This document shows, one piece after another, positions 15,920-23,258 of a DNA stretch of 64,000 nucleotides. How positions within the stretch are numbered: the stretch's first letter is position 1; the number at the start of each line of letters is the position of its first letter. A program made the position numbers and the translations under genes. The notes beneath the pieces are model-generated. The model was not told the DNA's origin. It saw nothing but the letters and a program-made list of their open reading frames with translations, and made no database searches. The stretch is from Thauera carbonicopians. Its GTDB lineage: Bacteria; Pseudomonadota; Gammaproteobacteria; Burkholderiales; Rhodocyclaceae. The stretch is from assembly GCF_025699485.1 (NCBI RefSeq), contig NZ_JANUXN010000004.1:62001-126000 (forward strand). Reading direction: 5' to 3'.

Positions 15920-18048
15920 TGGACGCAGGCTGGATGTCCGCGCTCGAACCGGTCCACGCCGCGCGTGGCCGGGCACGCTGGCGCTACACCTGCCGCAAGG
16001 GGGCGCCGCTGGAAGCGCGCGCGATCGTGCGGGCAGTGGAAGCGATTGCCGGCGTGAGCAAGGTGCGGGTCAATCCGGCCGCCCGTTCGCTGGTGGTCGA
16101 GTTCGATCCGGCCGCCACCACGGCCGACCGCATCGCGCTCGACATCCTGCGCATGGCGCCGCTGCCGCGCCCGCATGCACAGGGCGAGGAGCCCAGTGCC
16201 GCGCCGGTGGCGCTGAGCGCGGCCACGCTGCTCGCCACCCGCTCGCTGCAGCCCGGGCTACAGGCGCCGGTGGCGGTGGGCACGGCGATTCCGCTGCTCG
16301 GCGAGGCGGTCGATGACTTCCTCGAGAAGGGCGTCACTTCGCACGTGCTCGAAGCGATGGCGGTGGCGATCTCGATCGGGCGCAAGGACTATCTCGCGGC
16401 GAACATGACTTCCTTCCTGCTCGCCTTGGGCGAGTACCTCGAAGCCTCGATCGAGCGCCGCTCCGACGACCTGCTGAAGCATCTGCTGAAGCCCGACGTG
16501 GGCGAAGTCTGGGTCGAGCGCGACGGCGAGGAGATCCAGCTCGACGCTGCCGAAGTGCGGATGGGCGATACCGTCATCGCCGCCTCCGGGCGGGTGATCC
16601 CGGTCGATGGCACGGTGCTGGGCGGCGAGGCGATGGTCAACGAGGCGACGATGACCGGCGAAAGCGTGCCGGTCGCGCGCCGCCGCGGCGATACGGTGCT
16701 GTCCGGCACCCTGGTCGAGGAAGGCCGCCTGCGCATCTACGCCGAACGGGTCGGCGCCCAGGCCGCGGCGGCGCGGATCGCGGATTTCGTCGAGCATTCG
16801 CTGGCGGTCAAGAGCGCCACCCAGCTCGAAGCCTCGCGCATGGCCGACCGCCTGGTGCCGATGGTGCTCGGCCTGGCCGGCGCCACCTGGCTGGTGTCGG
16901 GCGACTGGCAGCGGGTGGCGGCGGTGCTGCAGGCCGACTATTCCTGCGCGCTGAAGCTGTCGACGCCGGTCGCCTTCAAGGCCGCGATGTACGAGGCCGG
17001 CAAGTCGGGCATGCTGGTCAAGGGCGCGAAGGCGCTCGAACGCCTGGCCGAGGCCGACACCTTCGTCTTCGACAAGACCGGCACGCTGAGCACCGGCAAG
17101 CTCGAAGTGACCGATTCGATCGCCTTCAAGCCGGGCTATTCCCCCGAAGACATCATCAACCTGGCGGCCTCGGTGGAAGAGCACTATTTCCACCCGCTGG
17201 CGCTGGCGGTGGTCGAAGCCTCGCGCCGGCTGCATCACCCGCAGCACTTCGACCACAAGGAAGTCGAGTTCATCGTCGCCCACGGTGTGGCCAGCATCAT
17301 CGACGGCCGGCGCATCGTCGTCGGTTCGCGCCACTTCGTCGAGGACGACGAAGGCATCAGCACGCAGACGCATCGCGACACCATCGAGCGCCTGCACCTG
17401 GAAGGCAAGACCCTGCTCTACATCGGTTTCGGCGGCGAACTGCTCGGCGTCATCGCCCTGCGCGACAGCCTGCGCAGCAACAGCGCCGCCACCGTCCGGC
17501 GCCTGCGGCGCCTGGGCGTGAAGCGGGTGCTGATGCTGACCGGCGACCATCCCGAGCGCGCCCGGGCGATGGCCGGCGAACTGGGGCTGGACGAATTCCA
17601 CGCCGGGCTGATGCCCGAGGACAAGGCCCGCATCCTGCAGGAACTGGCGGCCGGCGGCGCGCGCATCGCCTTCGTCGGCGACGGCGTCAACGATGCGCCG
17701 GCGCTGAGCGGCGCGCACGTCGGCATCTCGATGCACAACGGCGCCGACGTCGCCCGCCTGGCGTCCGACGTCGCGCTGCTCGAAGACGACATCGCGCGGG
17801 TGGCGGACGCGAAAGCGCTGTCGATCGCCACTCAGCGGCTGATCGACAGCAATTTCAAGCTCACCGTCGGCCTCAACACTTCGATCCTGTCGGCCGCCGC
17901 CTTCGGCTGGCTGACGCCGGTGGCGGCCTCGGCGCTGCACAACGGCAGCACCATCGCGATCCTGCTGCGCGCATTGGCCGGTGCCGGCCTGCCGCGCGGC
18001 CGCCGCGCGGGCAAGGCACTGCCGCGCGAAAGGAAGGTGCCGGCATGA
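15916..18048 (+). CDS. fezB: P1B-type ATPase with YSC in place of CPC, FezB-like
   Basis: 710 residues. All catalytic parts are present: TGES (247-250), phosphorylation site D386 in DKTGT, HP at 426-427 and GDGVND (588-593). The membrane metal site is unusual: where copper and zinc pumps have CPC, this one has Y342-S343-C344 before ALKLSTP. The N-terminus has an HMA-like fold without CxxC, preceded by R-G-R-A-R-W-R (residues 17-23). These traits fit the P1B-6 group, whose member FezB builds ferrosomes, lipid-bounded iron stores. Being last of six overlapping genes and next to feoAB supports iron as the cargo. Start at 15916 has GGAG upstream. Confidence 0.85.
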   Translation: MMDAGWMSALEPVHAARGRARWRYTCRKGAPLEARAIVRAVEAIAGVSKVRVNPAARSLVVEFDPAATTADRIALDILRMAPLPRPHAQGEEPSAAPVALSAATLLATRSLQPGLQAPVAVGTAIPLLGEAVDDFLEKGVTSHVLEAMAVAISIGRKDYLAANMTSFLLALGEYLEASIERRSDDLLKHLLKPDVGEVWVERDGEEIQLDAAEVRMGDTVIAASGRVIPVDGTVLGGEAMVNEATMTGESVPVARRRGDTVLSGTLVEEGRLRIYAERVGAQAAAARIADFVEHSLAVKSATQLEASRMADRLVPMVLGLAGATWLVSGDWQRVAAVLQADYSCALKLSTPVAFKAAMYEAGKSGMLVKGAKALERLAEADTFVFDKTGTLSTGKLEVTDSIAFKPGYSPEDIINLAASVEEHYFHPLALAVVEASRRLHHPQHFDHKEVEFIVAHGVASIIDGRRIVVGSRHFVEDDEGISTQTHRDTIERLHLEGKTLLYIGFGGELLGVIALRDSLRSNSAATVRRLRRLGVKRVLMLTGDHPERARAMAGELGLDEFHAGLMPEDKARILQELAAGGARIAFVGDGVNDAPALSGAHVGISMHNGADVARLASDVALLEDDIARVADAKALSIATQRLIDSNFKLTVGLNTSILSAAAFGWLTPVAASALHNGSTIAILLRALAGAGLPRGRRAGKALPRERKVPA

Positions 18049-18299
18049 ATGGCCCCGACCGTTCCCGCGCCTTTCCGCTGGCGATGGCGAGCGAAGGCGA
18101 GCCCGTTCGGGTGGTCGGCATCCTGGGCGGTTCGTCGATGGCGCTGCGCGTGGCCGAGCTGGGCCTGAACGTCGGCAGCGAACTGGTCGTGCGCCAGCGC
18201 CAGGGCAGCGGGCTGGTCGTCGGCCGCGGCGAGACGCGCTTCGCACTCGGCGGCGGCATGGCACACAAGATTCTGGTGGCGCGGATCGAGGACCGATAG
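18045..18299 (+). CDS. FeoA-domain protein (first of two)
   Basis: 84 residues with an SH3-like FeoA core (VVGILGGSSMALRVAELGLNVGSELVVRQRQGSGLVV and GGGMAHKILV). The ATG overlaps the ATPase stop codon, so it belongs to the fez-like operon rather than to the feoAB unit, which starts 133 bases later. FeoA proteins are small cytosolic partners of FeoB. A second, separate FeoA here suggests a partner role for the ATPase or a divergent regulatory role. It is clearly different from the 75-residue FeoA that follows. Confidence 0.85.
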   Translation: MNGPDRSRAFPLAMASEGEPVRVVGILGGSSMALRVAELGLNVGSELVVRQRQGSGLVVGRGETRFALGGGMAHKILVARIEDR

Positions 18300-18432
18300 C
18301 GGTCCAGAGCCGACGTGATGACGAAATAAGTCGAGGGCAGTGCCCGGCGCCGTGAGGCCAGGCAAGGTATTCGTCGTTTTGAATGCAAATCAGTATGAAG
18401 CGCGCTGCGCAGATTCGATTGGAGTGAATCAG

Positions 18433-18660
18433 ATGATGCTCAAACAACTCGCGGTGGGCGACCGCGCCAAGGTGTCCGGTTTTGCCGAGGCGGGCAGCCC
18501 CTACCGCCGCAAGCTGCTGTCGATGGGCCTGACACCGGGGGCGGAACTGCAGGTGGTGCGGGTCGCGCCGATGGGCGATCCGGTCGAGATCCGGGTGCGC
18601 GGCTTCGCCCTGACCCTGCGCAAGGGCGAGGCGGATGCGCTGACGGTGGAGAGGCTGTGA
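18433..18660 (+). CDS. feoA: Ferrous iron transport protein A
   Basis: 75 residues, standard FeoA: Y-R-R-K-L-L-S-M-G-L-T-P-G near residues 24-36, and the ending IRVRGFALTLRKGEADALTVERL. Ribosome site GGAG eight bases before ATG 18433. The 133-base gap before it could hold a promoter, but I see no clear Fur box there. Its stop overlaps the feoB start, so FeoA and FeoB are made together. Role: small cytosolic protein needed for FeoB-mediated ferrous iron uptake. Confidence 0.95.
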   Translation: MMLKQLAVGDRAKVSGFAEAGSPYRRKLLSMGLTPGAELQVVRVAPMGDPVEIRVRGFALTLRKGEADALTVERL

Positions 18661-20993
18661 TGAAGAACGAAACCATTCTTGCCCTGGTGGGCAATCCGAA
18701 CTGCGGCAAGACCACGCTGTTCAACGCCCTGACCGGCTCGCGCCAGCGCGTCGGCAACTGGCCCGGCGTGACGGTCGAGAAGAAGAGCGGCGAATACAGC
18801 CACGACGGCCTGCACTTCGAGGTCGTCGATCTGCCCGGCACCTACTCGCTGGACGTCGTCGATCGCGAAGTCTCGCTCGACGAGAGCGTGGCGCGCGACT
18901 ACGTCCATTCGGGTGAGGCCGGGCTGGTCATCAACATCGTCGACGCGTCCAACCTCGAACGCAACCTCTACCTGAGCACCCAGCTCGCCGAAATGCGGGT
19001 GCCGCTGCTGGTGGTACTGAACATGGTCGACGTCGCCCGCGACAAGGGGCTGCGCATCGACGTCGACGCGCTGTCGCACCGCCTGGGCTGCCCGGTAGTG
19101 CCGGTGGTCGCGTCGGAAGGCGAAGGCGTGGATGTGCTGAAAGCGGCGATCCGCAGCGCGGTCAAGGCGCGCCAGCCGGCGAGCGCCACCGTCGCCTACC
19201 AGCCCGAGCTCGAGCAGGCGATCGACGCGCTGGTGCCGAAGCTCGAGTCGGCGGCGCAGGCCGCCGGCACCTCGCCGCGCTGGCTGGCGGTGCGGCTGCT
19301 CGAAGGTGACGATCTGGCGCGCACGGCGGCAGGCAAGGTGCTGGCTGCCGAAGCCGGGCGGCTGGGCGGCGAACTGGGTGAAGACCTCGACATCATGGTG
19401 GCGGATGCGCGCTACGGCCTCGCCAACCGGATCGCCGGCGAAGCGCTGACGGTCAGCGGCCGGGTCGGCCGTGACATCACCGACCGCATCGACCGCGTCG
19501 TGCTGAACCGGGTGCTCGGCGTGCCGATCTTCCTGCTGATGATGTACCTGATGTTCCTGTTCACGATCAACATCGGCGGCGCCTTCATCGACTTCTTCGA
19601 CCAGTTCACCGGCGCGCTGCTGGTCGATGGCCTGGCCGAACTGCTGAACGGCCTCGGTGTGCCGGAATGGCTGAGCTTCCTGCTTGCCCAGGGCATCGGC
19701 GGCGGCATCCAGGTCGTCGCCACCTTCATCCCGGTCATCGGCTTCCTGTTCCTGTTCCTGTCGGTGCTGGAGGATTCCGGCTACATGGCGCGCGCGGCTT
19801 TCGTCATGGACCGCTTCATGCGCTGGGTCGGGCTGCCGGGCAAATCCTTCGTGCCGCTGATCGTCGGCTTCGGCTGCACCGTGCCGGCGATCATGGCGAC
19901 GCGCACGCTGGAGCACCGCCGCGACCGGCTGATGACGATCGCGATGGCGCCCTTCATGTCCTGCGGTGCCCGCCTGCCGGTCTATGTGCTGTTCGCCGCT
20001 GCCTTCTTCCCGCAAGGGGGACAGAACGTGGTGTTCGGGCTGTACGTCATCGGCATCGCGGTGGCGGTGCTGACCGGCCTGGTGCTGCGCCACACGCTGC
20101 TGAAGGGCGAACCGACGCCCTTCATCATGGAACTGCCGCCCTACCACCTGCCGACCGTCCGCGGCGTGCTGATCCACGCCTGGGAGCGGCTGCTGGGCTT
20201 CATCGTGCGCGCCGGACGGGTGATCGTGCCGATGGTGCTGGTGCTGAACGTGCTGAACTCGATCGGCACCGACGGCAGCTACGGCAACGAGGACAGCGAC
20301 GCCTCGGTGCTGGCCGCGGTTGGGCGCAGCATCACGCCGGCGTTCACGCCGATGGGCCTGACCGAGGAGAACTGGCCGGCCGCGGTCGGCATCTTCACCG
20401 GCGTGCTGGCCAAGGAGGCGGTGGTGGGCACGCTGGACGCGACCTACTCGGCGCTTGCCGCCAAGGATGCCGGCGAAGAAGCAGATGGAGAAGAGGAACC
20501 CTTCAACCTGGGCGCCAGCATCGTCGCGGCCTTCGCCACCATCCCCGAGAATCTGATCGACGCGCTGGGCTCCTGGGCCGATCCGATGGGCCTCAACGTC
20601 GGTGACCTCAGCGATGCGGAGGCGGTGGCCGAGGCAGTGGACCAGGACGTGTCGGCCGGCACCTTCGGCGCGATGGCGGCCCGTTTCGACGGCGCTGCCG
20701 GGGCTTTCGCCTACCTGCTGTTCATCCTGCTGTACTTCCCCTGCACGGCGGCGATCGCGGCGGTGTACAACGAATCGGGTACGCGCTGGACAGTGTTCGT
20801 CGCCGCCTGGACGACGGGCCTGGGTTATGGCTTGGCGACGATCTTCTACCAGGCGGCAACCTGGGCGCAGCATCCGGGCTCGTCGATGGCCTGGATCGTC
20901 GGCATCGTCATCGGCTTCGCGATCGTCTTGTTGTCGCTGCGGCGCTACGGCGCACGCGAGGACGGTAGCCTGCCGCTGCCGCAACAGGTTTAG
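18660..20993 (+). CDS. feoB: Ferrous iron transport protein B
   Basis: 777 residues. N-terminal GTPase with G1 GNPNCGKTT, G3 DLPGT and G4 NMVD, then the cytosolic helical domain and the membrane part with two Gate motifs (FVPLIVGFGCTVPAIMATRT and the inverted FTGVLAKEAVVGTL). Imports ferrous iron across the inner membrane, mainly in anoxic or reducing conditions. Start given as ATG 18660; a GTG three bases earlier overlaps the feoA stop and is equally possible. The loop near residues 600-620 is acidic (AGEEADGEEEP). Confidence 0.96.
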   Translation: MKNETILALVGNPNCGKTTLFNALTGSRQRVGNWPGVTVEKKSGEYSHDGLHFEVVDLPGTYSLDVVDREVSLDESVARDYVHSGEAGLVINIVDASNLERNLYLSTQLAEMRVPLLVVLNMVDVARDKGLRIDVDALSHRLGCPVVPVVASEGEGVDVLKAAIRSAVKARQPASATVAYQPELEQAIDALVPKLESAAQAAGTSPRWLAVRLLEGDDLARTAAGKVLAAEAGRLGGELGEDLDIMVADARYGLANRIAGEALTVSGRVGRDITDRIDRVVLNRVLGVPIFLLMMYLMFLFTINIGGAFIDFFDQFTGALLVDGLAELLNGLGVPEWLSFLLAQGIGGGIQVVATFIPVIGFLFLFLSVLEDSGYMARAAFVMDRFMRWVGLPGKSFVPLIVGFGCTVPAIMATRTLEHRRDRLMTIAMAPFMSCGARLPVYVLFAAAFFPQGGQNVVFGLYVIGIAVAVLTGLVLRHTLLKGEPTPFIMELPPYHLPTVRGVLIHAWERLLGFIVRAGRVIVPMVLVLNVLNSIGTDGSYGNEDSDASVLAAVGRSITPAFTPMGLTEENWPAAVGIFTGVLAKEAVVGTLDATYSALAAKDAGEEADGEEEPFNLGASIVAAFATIPENLIDALGSWADPMGLNVGDLSDAEAVAEAVDQDVSAGTFGAMAARFDGAAGAFAYLLFILLYFPCTAAIAAVYNESGTRWTVFVAAWTTGLGYGLATIFYQAATWAQHPGSSMAWIVGIVIGFAIVLLSLRRYGAREDGSLPLPQQV

Positions 20994-21002
20994 GAGGCCG
21001 AT

Positions 21003-21305
21003 ATGATCCTGTCCCGTCTCAGTACCTATCTGCGCGAGCGGCGCCGGGCCAGCGTGGCCGACATGGCGCTTGCGCTGGAAAGCTCGCCCGAGGCGCTCGG
21101 GCCGATGCTGGACACGCTCGAACGCAAGGGGCGCGTGCGCCGGATCGAGGGTGAATCGGGCTGCGGTTCGACCTGCTGCAAATGCGATCCGGCGACGGTG
21201 GCGGTGTATGAATGGGCTGCCGCCGAGAACTCGGGCGCTGGGCAACCGGGGGCGCCTCAGCCGGGGGCGCCACAGCCCGGAGCACGCCAGCCGGGCGCCG
21301 GCTGA
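21003..21305 (+). CDS. feoC: FeoC-like winged-helix protein with Cys cluster
   Basis: 100 residues. Residues 1-48 form a winged helix (LSTYLRERRRASVADMALAL). A compact cysteine set follows, C54, C58, C59 and C61 in GCGSTCCKC, able to bind an Fe-S cluster as FeoC proteins do. The last 25 residues are a Pro/Gly repeat (units of GAPQP and GARQP) absent from usual FeoC. It sits ten bases after feoB with a GGAGG ribosome site. Expected to modulate FeoB according to iron or oxygen. Confidence 0.85.
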   Translation: MILSRLSTYLRERRRASVADMALALESSPEALGPMLDTLERKGRVRRIEGESGCGSTCCKCDPATVAVYEWAAAENSGAGQPGAPQPGAPQPGARQPGAG

Positions 21306-21318
21306 GGAGCGGATCGTG

Positions 21319-21903
21319 ATGGCCGCGCCTGCTGCGCCGGTGCTGGTCGTGATCGGCATCCACCGCGAGGAACTGGCCTTCGGCCGCGAAGTGGCGGCCG
21401 CGCTGGCGCCGGACGAGGCCGACGTGCTGGAGATTCCCGACGGCCTGTCCGGGCGCCGGCCGCGGCCGGACCAGTGCTTCCGCTACGACCTTGCGCACGA
21501 GGCCTTGTACCTGCAACTGCTGCCCCACATGCGCGGCCGCCACCGGCTGCTGATCGACCTGCATGTCGGCGCCGACCGCGATGGTCCCTGTGCCGATCTG
21601 ATGTGCGGCGACGCGGCGCTGGCCGAGCGGCTGCAAGCCGCGCTGGCGCAGGGTGCGGCCGCCGGAGCGCCGGCAAATGGCGTGCGCGTGATCCGGCTTG
21701 GCGCGCCGGATGCCATTCCCACCCGCACCGTGATTCCGGAGCGGATCTGGCGCAATCCGGCCTTTCTCTATCTCTGCATGGAAATCTATCTGGCCGACGA
21801 CGGCAGTGCGCGGCCGCAGGCGGTGGCGCTGGCAAGGCGATTGATCGGCCTTGCCGCGCAGTGCGCTGGTGATGCCGTGGCCGTGCCGCACCGTTGCTGT
21901 TGA
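21319..21903 (+). CDS. M14/AstE-like zinc hydrolase fold protein
   Basis: 194 residues. VLVVIGIHREELAFG resembles the GxHGxE start of succinylglutamate desuccinylase/aspartoacylase and M14 carboxypeptidases (zinc ligands H and E), and LLIDLHVGADRDG supplies the second histidine, as DLHTA does in those families. The protein is shorter than AstE (about 320), so only the core is present. It ends in CC. Start at 21319 follows GAGGAG; a GTG at 21316 is possible. Last gene of the feo operon. Function unknown; the metal ligands are inferred from motif spacing. Confidence 0.6.
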   Translation: MAAPAAPVLVVIGIHREELAFGREVAAALAPDEADVLEIPDGLSGRRPRPDQCFRYDLAHEALYLQLLPHMRGRHRLLIDLHVGADRDGPCADLMCGDAALAERLQAALAQGAAAGAPANGVRVIRLGAPDAIPTRTVIPERIWRNPAFLYLCMEIYLADDGSARPQAVALARRLIGLAAQCAGDAVAVPHRCC

Positions 21904-21922
21904 ATGCCGCCTCGGCTGCGCG

Positions 21923-22354
21923 TCAGCGCAGCAGGTGGCGGCGATGGACGCCGAGATGCACGCCCAGGCAGGCGACGAACATGCCGCCGGTGACGGCATG
22001 CCAGCGCTTGTTGCCGGTGGCGGCCAGCGCCAGCGAGGTGGCGAGGCTGCCCATCATGCCGATCTTGGCGCAGCGGTTCACCTGCATCCGCAGCGAACGC
22101 GTGCCGGCGGGGCGCTGCGGCACCGCGAGCGCCTTGTCGATCAGCGCATCGATGTCGTTCTCGAGCCGGATCGGATCGGTCCTGTCCGGTGAATAGTGCA
22201 GCACGATGCTGCCGGCCGCGGCATTCGGTTCGACGACGACCACGCCGTCCACCCGCTTCAACTCGGCTTCGACCTGGGCCAGGCGGGCACGATTGCGCAG
22301 CGCCTTGTCACGGATGCGGATGCGCCCCGGCAGCGAAGAGACGACGCGGCTCAT
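21923..22354 (-). CDS. HMA-like membrane protein with the fez-type arginine motif
   Basis: 143 residues. The start SSLPGRIRIRDK carries the same G-R-x-R motif as the first fez-like gene and the ATPase. An HMA-like fold without CxxC follows (VDGVVVVEPNAAAGSIVLHYSPD), then a hydrophobic segment (IGMMGSLATSLALAATG and GGMFVACLGVHLGV). It is convergent with the feo operon, ending 20 bases from it, with a separate promoter region holding a Fur-like element. It therefore looks like a sixth-kilobase-distant accessory of the same system rather than a chance HMA protein. Confidence 0.78.
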   Translation of the reverse strand: MSRVVSSLPGRIRIRDKALRNRARLAQVEAELKRVDGVVVVEPNAAAGSIVLHYSPDRTDPIRLENDIDALIDKALAVPQRPAGTRSLRMQVNRCAKIGMMGSLATSLALAATGNKRWHAVTGGMFVACLGVHLGVHRRHLLR

Positions 22355-22485
22355 CGGTGCTCTCCACGATCGTCTGGTGCTTCGCCTGGGTGGCGGTCAG
22401 TCTGCGGGCAGGGCTTACGGGATTGCGGGCGCATGGGCATCGGCTCGGAAAACCGTTCAGGAATCAGCAAGTCGGCGACTATAAC

Positions 22486-22504
22486 TCAATAATGAGAATC
22501 GGAC
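22486..22504 (-). promoter_or_regulatory. Fur-like element
   Basis: The plus-strand sequence AATAATGAGAATC at 22488-22500 gives two good Fur hexamers (AATAAT, GAGAAT) but the third is poor. It lies 132-150 bases before the HMA-like gene that reads leftward, and just past the end of piuC. CTCAATAATGAG within it is also a near-palindrome. Assignment to Fur is tentative. Confidence 0.4.
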
Positions 22505-22507
22505 TTG

Positions 22508-23188
22508 TTATGTTTCCACCCAGAGGCGCAGCAGGTTGTGGTAGTGGCTGGTCAGCGCCACGGTCTCGGGCGTCTCGCCGAGCTGCGCGCGCAGGCGCTG
22601 GATGTTCATGTCGAGGTCGAACAGCAGGTGGCGCTTCCAGTCGTCGCGCACCATGCTCTGCGTCCACAGGAAGGAACAGACGCGCACGCCCGCGGTGACC
22701 GGCTCGACGCGGTGCAGGCTGGTCGATGGATAGAGGATCATGTCGCCGGCCGGCAGCCGGACGCGGTGGGTGCCATAGGTGTCCTCGACCACCAGGTCGC
22801 CGCCTGCGTATTCGTCGGGCGCGGTGAAGAACAGCGTCGCCGACACGTCGGTGCGCACGATCTGGCCGCTGCCCGGCGCCTGGCGGATGGCGTTGTCGAC
22901 ATGGTTGCCGAAGTGCTCGCCGCCTTCGTAGCGGTTGAAGAAGGGCGGCAGCACCTGGCGTGGCAGCGCGGCGGAGACGAACAGTGGGTTGCGCATCAGC
23001 GCGGCGGCGACGATGCTGCGCAGGCGGCCGAGCGCCGGCGCATGCTCGGGCAGTTGCCGGTTGCGCTTGACCTGGGCAGCCTGTGCGCCGGCGGTGGCCA
23101 GGCCGTCCGCCCAGTCTGCCGCCGCCAGCAGTTGCCGGCACTCGTCGAGTTCGTCGGGCGTCAGGACTTCGGGAACATGCAGCATCAT
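22508..23188 (-). CDS. piuC: Fe(II)/2-oxoglutarate dioxygenase, PiuC/PKHD type
   Basis: 226 residues of the PKHD-type hydroxylase family. The iron ligands HVD (in FGNHVDNA) and the distal H (SLHRVEPV), plus the 2-oxoglutarate-binding arginine in GVRVCSF, are all present. In pseudomonads piuC lies next to the siderophore receptor piuA, as here with a Fiu/PiuA-like receptor 70 bases upstream. A terminator separates the two, so piuC is probably expressed by read-through or its own promoter. AAGGA precedes the start; a second ATG follows directly. The physiological substrate of PiuC is not established. Confidence 0.92.
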   Translation of the reverse strand: MMLHVPEVLTPDELDECRQLLAAADWADGLATAGAQAAQVKRNRQLPEHAPALGRLRSIVAAALMRNPLFVSAALPRQVLPPFFNRYEGGEHFGNHVDNAIRQAPGSGQIVRTDVSATLFFTAPDEYAGGDLVVEDTYGTHRVRLPAGDMILYPSTSLHRVEPVTAGVRVCSFLWTQSMVRDDWKRHLLFDLDMNIQRLRAQLGETPETVALTSHYHNLLRLWVET

Positions 23189-23210
23189 CGCGGGAATTCC
23201 TTGGAAAATG

Positions 23211-23244
23211 AAAAAACCGCCCGCCGATGAAGCCTGGCGGGCGG
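23211..23244 (-). terminator. Rho-independent terminator after the Fiu-type receptor gene
   Basis: On the minus strand, CCGCCCGCC pairs with GGCGGGCGG across a ten-base loop and is followed by TTTTTT (23211-23216). It lies 15 bases beyond the receptor stop and before piuC, so it would limit read-through from the Fur-controlled receptor into piuC. Confidence 0.85.
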
Positions 23245-23258
23245 CAAGGAGAGCAGCT

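Noticed and set aside
18381-18400. GAATGCAAATCAGTATGAAG before feoA as a Fur or FNR site
   Set aside because: Only partly similar to either consensus; halves do not line up with the right spacing, so I did not call it.
21238-21300. Tandem CAGCCGGGGGCGCC-like repeats as a small repeat array or CRISPR
   Set aside because: The units are within the feoC coding frame and encode the Pro/Gly tail; they are adjacent and have no spacers.
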